A DNA stretch of 64,000 nt from Cellulosilyticum ruminicola JCM 14822 (GTDB taxonomy: Bacteria; Bacillota; Clostridia; Lachnospirales; Cellulosilyticaceae): positions 1-64,000 of the forward strand of contig NZ_BBCG01000014.1 in the NCBI RefSeq assembly GCF_001311925.1, in the 5' to 3' direction. Shown here piece after piece: positions 19,278-26,537 of this stretch (positions are counted from its first letter, which is position 1; every line of letters starts with the position of its first letter). Position numbers and translations under genes: made by a program. Under the pieces are notes generated by a model. It did not search any database and was not told the origin of the DNA. It saw only the letters and a list, made by a program, of their open reading frames with translations.

Positions 19278-19337
19278 AAATACCACAATCAATTATGATA
19301 GGTGTATGCTAGCCTAACACAATTAATTGTGGTATTT
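19278..19337 (-). terminator. Long hairpin after the cotH-like gene
   Basis: AAATACCACAATCAATT (19278-19294) pairs with AATTAATTGTGGTATTT (19321-19337) with one mismatch; the 26-base loop holds a small TAGG...CCTA helix. Located directly after the stop codon at 19345, it is probably the operon terminator. Confidence 0.6.
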
Positions 19338-19344
19338 AAATTAC

Positions 19345-21396
19345 TTATTTATAATAACGTCTGCGATTAGGCATAAATGCCACACCTACTCCAAATATAA
19401 GTATAATACTTACAATTGCTGCCATTATTTTATCTGCCTTTGACAATTTAGAATCTTCTTTGCCTCTTGGAAAACCAAGTCCCATTTTTTCAAATTTTTT
19501 CTTCATATCAAATATTGATTGAATAGCATCATCCATACCTAATACTGTGATTTGTGCTTTTTGAGCATCTGTTAATTCTTCTACTGATGCAGCCTCACCT
19601 ACAATTTCCATAGCCTGCATCATTACATCAAGATCCATATTGAACATCTTGTCTAAATCTTTGTCCTGTTTACCTTCTTTACCTTTATCGCCACCTAGCT
19701 CTCCTAGGCCTCCTGCGCCTCCTTGCTGTCCCATTGCCTTTAAGTTCATACTAGTTGCAATGCTGCCATATTCAGTAGAAGGCTGTTCACCTGAAAGTTG
19801 TGCCACAATGCTTGTTGTACGATCAATGCCGTATTGTTTTAACTCTTTAAGAGATGCTTTATACTCTTCATAAGTATAAAAAGCAGTAGCATCCTCCTTT
19901 ACATACTCACCAATTAAAGCATCTATTTTTGAAATAGTCTCTTCATATTTACCACTTGTAACATATGTTTCTACTAACTCTTGTAAATACTCATGATACA
20001 TTTCTTTATACGCATCTACTTCTAGTAGTTTCGCAATAAGTGGACTATTTTCCATAGTATCTGTAACTGGCTCGTCAATTGGGAAGTTAATAACTCTACT
20101 TGAATCTGACATCATAAATCCACCAAAAGCTAAGTTATAATCCCATGGTAAAATTTGAAGTTTACCATCTTCTTCATATAAATAGAAGTTATGTTTCATA
20201 CTTCCTGCATAACTATCTAAATTTACAAGGAAAGTATTAATTGCGCAATATTTAAGCACTTCTCCTACATCTATAAACTCTTCAAGGTTTGTTCCTTCTT
20301 TTAAGTTTTTGATACTCTCAATAACTTTAGCATAATCCTTTTGAGTTGTTTTCTTTAAGATTGTATAATTAAAGATACTTGAATAGCTACTTATTTCATC
20401 ATCTTTATAAACAAGATTAGCTCCGCCCGATGCCCCCATACCACCTGGGAATTTCATCATATCTTTATTATCAGATTGATCCCTTTGCTGATCTTGTTCT
20501 TTATTTAACTCTTGAGTTTTATCTACATTTTCTTTTACACCATCAGTGCTTAATTCTTTCATTACTTCATTATCTTGTGATAGTTTCACACTTGTTTGCT
20601 GTAATGAACTACCACCTTTATCTCCTTGTGGCACTTCACCATTTAGCTTATCACCTTGTGTTTTTTCTCTATTTGGCATATCTGGTTTATTTCCCATATC
20701 GCCATTTGACTTTCCTTCTGATACAGCGCTCATACCATCTGGCTTTCCTCTTGGGAAACCGCCCATTCCACCTGTTGTTTCTACTTTATAAAGATTCCCA
20801 TCTAAATCTCCAAAATTACGTTCAACAAAACTTTCTTCTAAACTTTCTACTGCTAAATAAACACCCCAAGATTGTCCATTGATTGTAATATTAGCAAACG
20901 CATAACCTGGTGTTGCAACTCCCATTTCTTTATACATGTCATATGCAATATACTCTTTCATATAAGTTGCATCACCAATCATATTATTAAGTACGAATTT
21001 TTCAAGTCCATAAATATTTTGTTCTTGATATTCATTTACTTTAATTTTGAAACTATATCGGTCTGTGGTATCATCAGATACAACCATTGACAAAGAAGAA
21101 TTTCCCTTAGCTCTGATTCCAATGTTTTTATAAGTTTCACCATTCACTGTAAGATCTGCTGGATAGTACTGTTCTGCTAAAGCATTTTCTTTAAGTTCTT
21201 CCCATTTACTCTCATCTATTTGAATATTGATTTGTAAAACCTTATCCTTATCAAAGACTTTACTCATATACTCTGGCTGTGTGATTGTACTTTGCTTGTC
21301 ACTTGTAGGGTTAATCTTGATACCTACTGCAACTATTGCAATTACAAAGGCCATCACAATAGCTGCTAGATGAGGGACATATTTGCTATTAATCAA
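19345..21396 (-). CDS. CotH-family kinase-like membrane protein
   Basis: 683 residues starting at TTG 21396 (AAGGTG upstream; no ATG is available). An N-terminal membrane anchor (AAIVMAFVIAIVAVGI) is followed by the CotH domain: VLQINIQIDESKWEELKE, GIRAKGNSS, FVLNNMIGDATYMKEYIAYD and LPWDYNLAFGGF with the metal-binding DYN. A low-complexity Gly/Lys/Asp/Gln-rich insert (about 225-310) splits the domain, and a second membrane helix lies near the C-terminus (IMAAIVSIILIFGVGVAF). CotH of Bacillus phosphorylates Ser residues of spore-coat proteins. This version is a membrane protein facing outward and belongs with VTC and DUF4956 genes, so its substrate may be a surface protein or polymer. Confidence 0.88.
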   Translation of the reverse strand: MINSKYVPHLAAIVMAFVIAIVAVGIKINPTSDKQSTITQPEYMSKVFDKDKVLQINIQIDESKWEELKENALAEQYYPADLTVNGETYKNIGIRAKGNSSLSMVVSDDTTDRYSFKIKVNEYQEQNIYGLEKFVLNNMIGDATYMKEYIAYDMYKEMGVATPGYAFANITINGQSWGVYLAVESLEESFVERNFGDLDGNLYKVETTGGMGGFPRGKPDGMSAVSEGKSNGDMGNKPDMPNREKTQGDKLNGEVPQGDKGGSSLQQTSVKLSQDNEVMKELSTDGVKENVDKTQELNKEQDQQRDQSDNKDMMKFPGGMGASGGANLVYKDDEISSYSSIFNYTILKKTTQKDYAKVIESIKNLKEGTNLEEFIDVGEVLKYCAINTFLVNLDSYAGSMKHNFYLYEEDGKLQILPWDYNLAFGGFMMSDSSRVINFPIDEPVTDTMENSPLIAKLLEVDAYKEMYHEYLQELVETYVTSGKYEETISKIDALIGEYVKEDATAFYTYEEYKASLKELKQYGIDRTTSIVAQLSGEQPSTEYGSIATSMNLKAMGQQGGAGGLGELGGDKGKEGKQDKDLDKMFNMDLDVMMQAMEIVGEAASVEELTDAQKAQITVLGMDDAIQSIFDMKKKFEKMGLGFPRGKEDSKLSKADKIMAAIVSIILIFGVGVAFMPNRRRYYK

Positions 21397-21434
21397 AATA
21401 TCACCTTCTTTTCTAAGCTTACCATGCTTTAGGA

Positions 21435-22121
21435 CTAACCCATATATTCGCCATTGTAACTTACAAGCACTGCATTTTGTACACCATCAATTCGACTTAT
21501 TTCATTTACAAAGCCTGTTGTCATTTCTTTAAGTCTTACTTCAATTGTCATTTCAATACCTGTTTTAGCTGAAACAGTTTTGGATTTGATAACATGTTTT
21601 TTAACTGATTTTCTAACTTTTTCAAGTACATCGCCTTCTACAATTTCATCTTGGCAGTTTACAACTAAGATATAAGGATTATCCTGACCATCATAGTTTA
21701 CAAATAAGATCATTACAATTCCAATAATAATTGACCCCACTACTGCAAGTGTAATAAGTCCTGCTCCAAGAATAATCCCCACACTAATTGACCAGAATAA
21801 AAACGCAATATCAATTGGCTCTTTTACTGCACTTCTAAAACGAACGATAGATAACGCACCAACCATACCAAGTGATAATACAACATTTGATGTAATTGCT
21901 AAAATAATTAAAGTTGTAATAAGAGTAAGTGCCATAAGGGATACTCCAAATGTATGTGAATACATAACTCCTCTAAATGTTTTCTTATGTACTGCCATAA
22001 TAAATAATCCAAGACAAAAGGCAACTCCTAAAGCCACTAACATATCTGTCACTGAAATTGCTGTTAAATTACTTAAAAATCCACTTTTAAATACATCACT
22101 AAAATTAATTGTTTGTCCCAT
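21435..22121 (-). CDS. DUF4956 membrane protein
   Basis: 228 residues with four membrane helices in the first 150 positions and the family hallmark GALSIVRFRSAVKEPIDIAF between them, then a soluble C-terminal domain (YILVVNCQDEIVEGDVLEKV...). Lies between VTC (29 bases upstream) and CotH (38 bases downstream). The three genes recur together in clostridia, suggesting a shared polyphosphate- or surface-related process. Its own activity is unknown. Confidence 0.9.
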   Translation of the reverse strand: MGQTINFSDVFKSGFLSNLTAISVTDMLVALGVAFCLGLFIMAVHKKTFRGVMYSHTFGVSLMALTLITTLIILAITSNVVLSLGMVGALSIVRFRSAVKEPIDIAFLFWSISVGIILGAGLITLAVVGSIIIGIVMILFVNYDGQDNPYILVVNCQDEIVEGDVLEKVRKSVKKHVIKSKTVSAKTGIEMTIEVRLKEMTTGFVNEISRIDGVQNAVLVSYNGEYMG

Positions 22122-22150
22122 TTTTAATCCTCCATTTATTCATATATTTT

Positions 22151-22828
22151 TTAACCATACATTCTGCATAATGCATATTTAGAAACCGACTGTGCACGTC
22201 TTGTATTAGTCTGTATACAATCTTGTATCACTGCTGGTAAAAACTCATCAAATTTCACTTCTAGTACCATCATACTGTTATCAATAATACCTGTTGTGAC
22301 TACATCTTGATTTAAGAAATCAGTAGCTTTGATGCCTGTTCTAATTTTTTTATCAAAAGTAATACGTACATTTCCTGGTTCATAAATATAGGCTTCTCGT
22401 GTATAATCTACAATTGTTCTTGGTTTTAAGAGTTGATCTTTCATCTTTACATAAAACTCATTAAAAAGACCCTTTGGTGACTGCCTTAAAAAATCAATAT
22501 CACCTGTTAAAATCTTTTCACATTCTTCTGCTGTAATAGTTGCACTAAGTTTCAAGCACAATCCATTAATCTTTGATTTCTTTTCCAGCTTAATAAAATG
22601 TGTTTCATCATTGTAATAACGAATACGGAATTTATCACGATTGTTGATTCCTAATACTTTTTCATTAAGAATTTTATCGTTGTAATTGTCAAAATACAGA
22701 CTTCTAATTCTATATTCTCCACTACCACCTGCATTCGTATCTAGCCTTGCAATATGCTTTAATTTACTTGTAATCATATAGTAATCAGACATATTAATAC
22801 AGTGCTTATATTCATGCCTAAACTTCAT
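22151..22828 (-). CDS. VTC-domain polyphosphate polymerase-like protein
   Basis: 225 residues forming one VTC tunnel domain. RHEYKHCIN, YRIRSLYFDN, KFRIRYYND, FIKLEKKSK and MVLEVKFDEFLP carry the basic residues and Glu that line the nucleotide/polyphosphate tunnel in yeast Vtc4. No SPX domain or membrane helix is present. ATG 22828 is favoured by GGGAGGTGAAG upstream; an ATG at 22846 precedes that site. First gene of the VTC-DUF4956-CotH operon, under a promoter with a response-regulator box. Confidence 0.88.
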   Translation of the reverse strand: MKFRHEYKHCINMSDYYMITSKLKHIARLDTNAGGSGEYRIRSLYFDNYNDKILNEKVLGINNRDKFRIRYYNDETHFIKLEKKSKINGLCLKLSATITAEECEKILTGDIDFLRQSPKGLFNEFYVKMKDQLLKPRTIVDYTREAYIYEPGNVRITFDKKIRTGIKATDFLNQDVVTTGIIDNSMMVLEVKFDEFLPAVIQDCIQTNTRRAQSVSKYALCRMYG

Positions 22829-22848
22829 TAAGACTTCACCTCCCATTG

Positions 22849-22889
22849 ACTATACATAGTTTACATTCTGAACCTTAAGCTAACCTTAA
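22849..22889 (-). promoter_or_regulatory. VTC operon promoter with OmpR-type direct repeat
   Basis: On the minus strand TTAAGGTTAGCTTAAGGTT (22889-22871) is an 11-bp-period direct repeat. Sixteen bases later comes TATAGT (22854-22849), a good -10. The repeat sits where the -35 would be, the usual arrangement for activation by an OmpR/PhoB-type regulator, and the regulator gene itself is 1.4 kb upstream. Confidence 0.7.
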
Positions 22890-22945
22890 TACTCCTAAAA
22901 ATCCCCAACCATTTTAGTAAAATCTATTTTTCTGGCTAAATAATA

Positions 22946-22993
22946 AAAAGCAGTATCATGAAATATCTATCATATCTCATAGTACTGCTTTTA
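22946..22993 (-). terminator. Terminator of the two-component genes
   Basis: AAAAGCAGTATCATGA (from 22946) and TCATAGTACTGCTTTT form a near-perfect hairpin between the histidine-kinase stop and the VTC promoter. Confidence 0.75.
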
Positions 22994-22997
22994 TACT

Positions 22998-24257
22998 TTA
23001 TGAATTTTTTAATTGCTTTGACATCGTTAATGTAAATTTAGCTCCTTCACCATATACAGATCGTAAATCAATTTTTACATCTAACCCATAGGCAATAGAT
23101 TTTAATAAGCTTAACCCAATCCCACTGCCTTCTTTACCACTAGCTCTTGCCTCACTGCTTCTAAAGAACCTGTCAAAGATACGTTCTTGATCTTCCTCCT
23201 TAATTCCTACTCCAGTATCAGCTACTTCTATCTTTATCATTTTATCTTTTTTAAATACATTAATAGTAATTTCATCACCGCTACCTGTATACTTCAATGC
23301 ATTTTCTATAAGAATAACGATGCATCTTTTCATCTTACTTTTATCCCAGCTTACTTCTATGTCTTCTTCAAGTAAATTTACATTAAACTGCTTGTCTTGA
23401 ATCTCCGCAAAATCTGTATAAAACTCTCCAATTTCACTAATAAACTCATTTAAACTAAAACTTGTAATCTCTAATTTCATTCCCATATCTTCTTTAGACA
23501 TTAAAAGTAAATCACTATTTAATTTCTCTAATCCCCAGAGTTCCTTCATTATGATAGAGATTTCTTCATAGTGTTCTTCTACCTTATCATTCTTATGTCT
23601 AACTAATAACTCTAATCGTCCCTTAATAACTGCTAAAGGTGTTCGCATCTCATGAGAAGAATCTTGTATAAAAGCTAACTGTTTATTGTATAAAATCTTT
23701 AATGGATTTAATACACTGACGGCTAAATATGATGCCAATATCAGGGCAATCACAATAAGTATTAAGAAACTAATACCTAAACTCTTTTCAAGTGCCTTTA
23801 CCGAAGCAATCTCTGAATTCACATTGATTAAAAGTTGTATTTTTAAGCCTTGCTTGGTAAATTGTATAGCACGATAAATATATTCTCCATCCTCTAAAGT
23901 AAAAATCTCATCTACAGTGTAACCAGTAAAATCAGGATATAAATTATCCCCCAGATAGTCATGAGGACTCTTACCAACTAACTTATCATCTAACCATACA
24001 AAACTTAGTAAATTAAATGTAACAGGGGCAGGTATCATCACTTCTACCATACGTTCTCCTCTATATTTTATAAGATTAGGAGCATGAATAATCTGATTAC
24101 GTTGCATTAGTATTTGCTGATCTACATCTTTAAAGACATGCCTCTTATAAAGTTGTGCAGTAATCATAGCATAAATTAGTAATGCAGCCATTACGATGCC
24201 TACACTTACAACAATAATATTTTTTCTTGTACGCCTAAAAATATCTCTTTCTTTCAT
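22998..24257 (-). CDS. Sensor histidine kinase
   Basis: 419 residues. An N-terminal membrane helix (IIVVSVGIVMAALLIYAMI), an extracellular domain of about 130 residues, and a second helix (ILIVIALILASYLAVSVL) precede the cytoplasmic kinase. The phospho-acceptor His is in DSSHEMRTPLAVIKG; N-box IVILIENALKYT, G1 VADTGVGI, F-box FDRFFRS and G2 GSGIGLSL are all intact. Its ATG overlaps the response-regulator stop (TAATG). The signal is unknown; likely partner is the adjacent regulator. Confidence 0.95.
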   Translation of the reverse strand: MKERDIFRRTRKNIIVVSVGIVMAALLIYAMITAQLYKRHVFKDVDQQILMQRNQIIHAPNLIKYRGERMVEVMIPAPVTFNLLSFVWLDDKLVGKSPHDYLGDNLYPDFTGYTVDEIFTLEDGEYIYRAIQFTKQGLKIQLLINVNSEIASVKALEKSLGISFLILIVIALILASYLAVSVLNPLKILYNKQLAFIQDSSHEMRTPLAVIKGRLELLVRHKNDKVEEHYEEISIIMKELWGLEKLNSDLLLMSKEDMGMKLEITSFSLNEFISEIGEFYTDFAEIQDKQFNVNLLEEDIEVSWDKSKMKRCIVILIENALKYTGSGDEITINVFKKDKMIKIEVADTGVGIKEEDQERIFDRFFRSSEARASGKEGSGIGLSLLKSIAYGLDVKIDLRSVYGEGAKFTLTMSKQLKNS

Positions 24258-24940
24258 TAGCTTATATTATCCTCTTCTAAAATATAGCCCATTCCCCTCT
24301 TTGTAACTAAATACTTACCATACTTATAGGTATTAAGTTTCTTACGTAAATGACTCATATAAACTTCCACAATTTCAGTAGAAGCATCACTATCATATCC
24401 ACAGATTCTTTCAAAAATCTGTTCTTTAAATAGTAAAATACCTTGATTAAGCATAAAGTACTCTAATAAATTATAAAGTCTTTCATTAAGGTCCACTTTT
24501 TCTCCTCGTATTGTTACTATATTTTTACTAAGGTCTATCTGTAAATCTTTGAAAACCAACGTATGATCACTTACTAGTTTTCCCATACTCTTCAAAATAA
24601 TTTTTATACGTGCTTTAAGTTCTTCCATAAAGAATGGTTTTGTTAAATAATCTTGAGCTCCTAAATCAAATGCTCGTAATTTATCATTTAAATCTTCCTT
24701 TGCTGTCAGCATTAATACGCCTATATTGAGTGCCTTCTTTTTAATATGTCCTAATACACTCATCCCATCTAAACCAGGTAACATTAAATCTAAAATAACT
24801 AAATCATAAATACATGCATCTAGGTATAATATGGCATCTTCCCCACTAAAAACAGGATGTACTTCAAATTCATTTTGAAGGTACAACCTTACATTATCAT
24901 TAATTTCTTTATTATCTTCTACTAATAGTACCTTTATCAT
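24257..24940 (-). CDS. OmpR-family response regulator
   Basis: 227 residues. Receiver with Asp9, Asp51 (LVILDLMLPG) as phosphorylation site and Lys in YLTKPF; then a winged-helix DNA-binding domain ending VTKRGMGYILEE. Members bind direct repeats with 10-11-bp period; such repeats (TTAAG-N6-TTAAG) occur upstream of this gene itself, of the VTC operon and of the HD gene at 60.8 kb. Confidence 0.95.
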   Translation of the reverse strand: MIKVLLVEDNKEINDNVRLYLQNEFEVHPVFSGEDAILYLDACIYDLVILDLMLPGLDGMSVLGHIKKKALNIGVLMLTAKEDLNDKLRAFDLGAQDYLTKPFFMEELKARIKIILKSMGKLVSDHTLVFKDLQIDLSKNIVTIRGEKVDLNERLYNLLEYFMLNQGILLFKEQIFERICGYDSDASTEIVEVYMSHLRKKLNTYKYGKYLVTKRGMGYILEEDNIS

Positions 24941-25004
24941 TGTTTTGCCTCCTACTAAGCCCTCTCCATACTCTATATTTTCTTTTTTATACTATATCAT
25001 ATCT

Positions 25005-25022
25005 ACCTTAATTATATCTTAA
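25005..25022 (-). promoter_or_regulatory. TTAAG direct repeat upstream of the response regulator
   Basis: Minus-strand TTAAGATATAATTAAGGT repeats TTAAG with 11-bp period, 65 bases upstream of the regulator start, followed by TATAGTATAAA. This fits autoregulation. Confidence 0.5.
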
Positions 25023-25079
25023 TATTTCTTTGTGCTAGATTTTTTATATATTTTTTGTTAAAATGTCTATATATTTTGA

Positions 25080-25102
25080 CCTATTTTACATGATAAAATA
25101 GG
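25080..25102. other. Small hairpin CCTATTTTA-CATGA-TAAAATAGG
   Basis: Perfect 9-bp stem with a 5-base loop in the 345-base gap 24941-25285. No T-tract on either side; role unknown. Confidence 0.35.
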
Positions 25103-25146
25103 GATGTATTTTAAATATTTTTTATTTTTAATACATCTCTCTCTCC

Positions 25147-25210
25147 TAGGACTAATTGGTTTGCACTTACTACTCCTATCGTCTAAGTGTAATATAACTA
25201 GTTAGTCCTA
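25147..25210. other. Nested inverted repeat, unexplained
   Basis: TAGGACTAA (25147-25155) pairs with TTAGTCCTA (25202-25210), and inside it CACTTA (25164-25169) pairs with TAAGTG (25184-25189) around a 14-base loop. More GC-rich than its surroundings. It could be a structured RNA, a mobile-element remnant or a protein site. Confidence 0.45.
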
Positions 25211-25227
25211 TTGTTTTATACAAAAAT

Positions 25228-25264
25228 AAAAAGTGGCTACAAAATAATTTGTAGCACACTTTTT
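25228..25264 (-). terminator. Terminator of the flavodoxin-DUF3793 operon
   Basis: AAAAAGTGGCTACAAA and TTTGTAGCACACTTTTT form a hairpin with short loop just after the DUF3793 stop. Confidence 0.75.
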
Positions 25265-25285
25265 AAATCAGTCTTAATTATTCTA

Positions 25286-25867
25286 CTAAGCAACTTTCAG
25301 TTCTTCAAGTAAACTATTTAACATTTTAGATTTTGCTAAATCAAAGTTTGCAAAAGTAATCTTTGCTATTTCTACATTATTATATACTTTCCAATAACTA
25401 CATAATAAGCATTCTTTATCCGGGCACTGTATATAATCCTGCACATCTTTTAAATCAATCCCTAGTAATACTCCTAATTCATGTGGACAATGTTCTTCAT
25501 TATAACGCTTTTGTAAATGCTTCACTGCACCAATTACACTAGTTGTATCATATGCAAACTGCTTTAAAAATAATCTTATCTCTTTGTCTTGTAATAAATC
25601 CTCAATTAAACAATTGCGATAGAAAAATATAATAATAGACTTATTAGAATATCGTAAAACTGCACTTTTAATTTGTAATTCACTTTCAATATACTCACTA
25701 TAACTTGCCCAATCTTTCTCATATTTTTCTCTTGGTAAGTTAATGGTCATTCCTGGTTTAAATCCCATAATAACTGGTGCTAATTGATACTTAAGCGAAT
25801 ATTTTAAGTACATCTTATCATCTAATCCTTTTATTGTTCGATAAAATACAAGTCTCTTATTTTTCAT
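25286..25867 (-). CDS. DUF3793 family protein
   Basis: 193 residues; start at ATG 25867 supported by AAGGTGG. Hallmarks are KPGMTINLP, CPHELGVLLGIDLKDVQDYI and a Cys-containing CPDKECLLCSYWKVY. Family members are cytosolic, of unknown function, and frequently lie next to flavodoxins, as here (about 60 bases after the flavodoxin stop). The paired Cys residues and the partner suggest a redox or iron-linked role, which is inference. Confidence 0.85.
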   Translation of the reverse strand: MKNKRLVFYRTIKGLDDKMYLKYSLKYQLAPVIMGFKPGMTINLPREKYEKDWASYSEYIESELQIKSAVLRYSNKSIIIFFYRNCLIEDLLQDKEIRLFLKQFAYDTTSVIGAVKHLQKRYNEEHCPHELGVLLGIDLKDVQDYIQCPDKECLLCSYWKVYNNVEIAKITFANFDLAKSKMLNSLLEELKVA

Positions 25868-25927
25868 TTTTTCCACCTTCTACATTTAATTAATAACTTA
25901 TCACTTAACCATCCCTTTAAATCAAGC

Positions 25928-26350
25928 TTAACATTTAGCCAAACGTTCACCATATTGTTTACAAATCTCTTCATCTTGACCTGTTGTAAATTCATTAACA
26001 ATAAGTGGCTCACATACAACATTAGCTCTAGCAGCTTTAATTTCTTCATGCCAAATCTCCATCCATTCACCTGTTCCCCAGCCATATGAACCAAATAAAG
26101 CAACTTTCTTTCCTTCTATTTGTGGTAATAATGCATCTACAAACGGCTGCATTTCATCTTCTTCTAATTGTTCTGCTCCCATAGCTGGGCATCCTAAAAC
26201 AATTACCTCTGCATCCATTACTTCATTTACCTCTATATTTCCTACTAAAGTTGTATGTACTTCTTTTCCACTAGCTTTAATGCCTTCTGCAATGTGGTTT
26301 GCCATATTTTCTGTATTCCCTGTTCCTGACCAATATACTATTTTTATCAT
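25928..26350 (-). CDS. Flavodoxin
   Basis: 140-residue FMN electron carrier. IVYWSGTGNTENMA is the phosphate-binding loop; CPAMGAEQLEE and GSYGWGTGEW contact the isoalloxazine ring. ATG 26350 follows GGGAGGATTCAAA. It replaces ferredoxin in low-potential electron transfer, often under iron limitation. Probably co-transcribed with DUF3793. Confidence 0.95.
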   Translation of the reverse strand: MIKIVYWSGTGNTENMANHIAEGIKASGKEVHTTLVGNIEVNEVMDAEVIVLGCPAMGAEQLEEDEMQPFVDALLPQIEGKKVALFGSYGWGTGEWMEIWHEEIKAARANVVCEPLIVNEFTTGQDEEICKQYGERLAKC

Positions 26351-26451
26351 TTTGAATCCTCCCATATTTTTTATATTCCCATTATAATACCTCTATTTTT
26401 GATAGTCAATATCATTTGTTATTGTTTTTCATTTTATATTTTTTCTCATTA

Positions 26452-26497
26452 ATCTAGAAACTCCCTTATACAATATTGTATAAGGGAGTTTCTAGAT
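26452..26497. repeat. 46-bp perfect palindrome
   Basis: Two 23-base arms beginning ATCTAGAAACTCCCTTATAC are exactly complementary with no loop. It lies after the GH26 stop and could end that transcript, but no T-tract directly follows on the minus strand. Confidence 0.85.
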
Positions 26498-26537
26498 ATT
26501 TTAGGGTTAAAATTTTAAATTGCTATTAGAATAAATC

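Noticed and set aside
20430-20882. Plus-strand ORFs opposite the cotH-like gene
   Set aside because: Low-complexity insert of CotH generates long open antisense frames; no ribosome site or domain.
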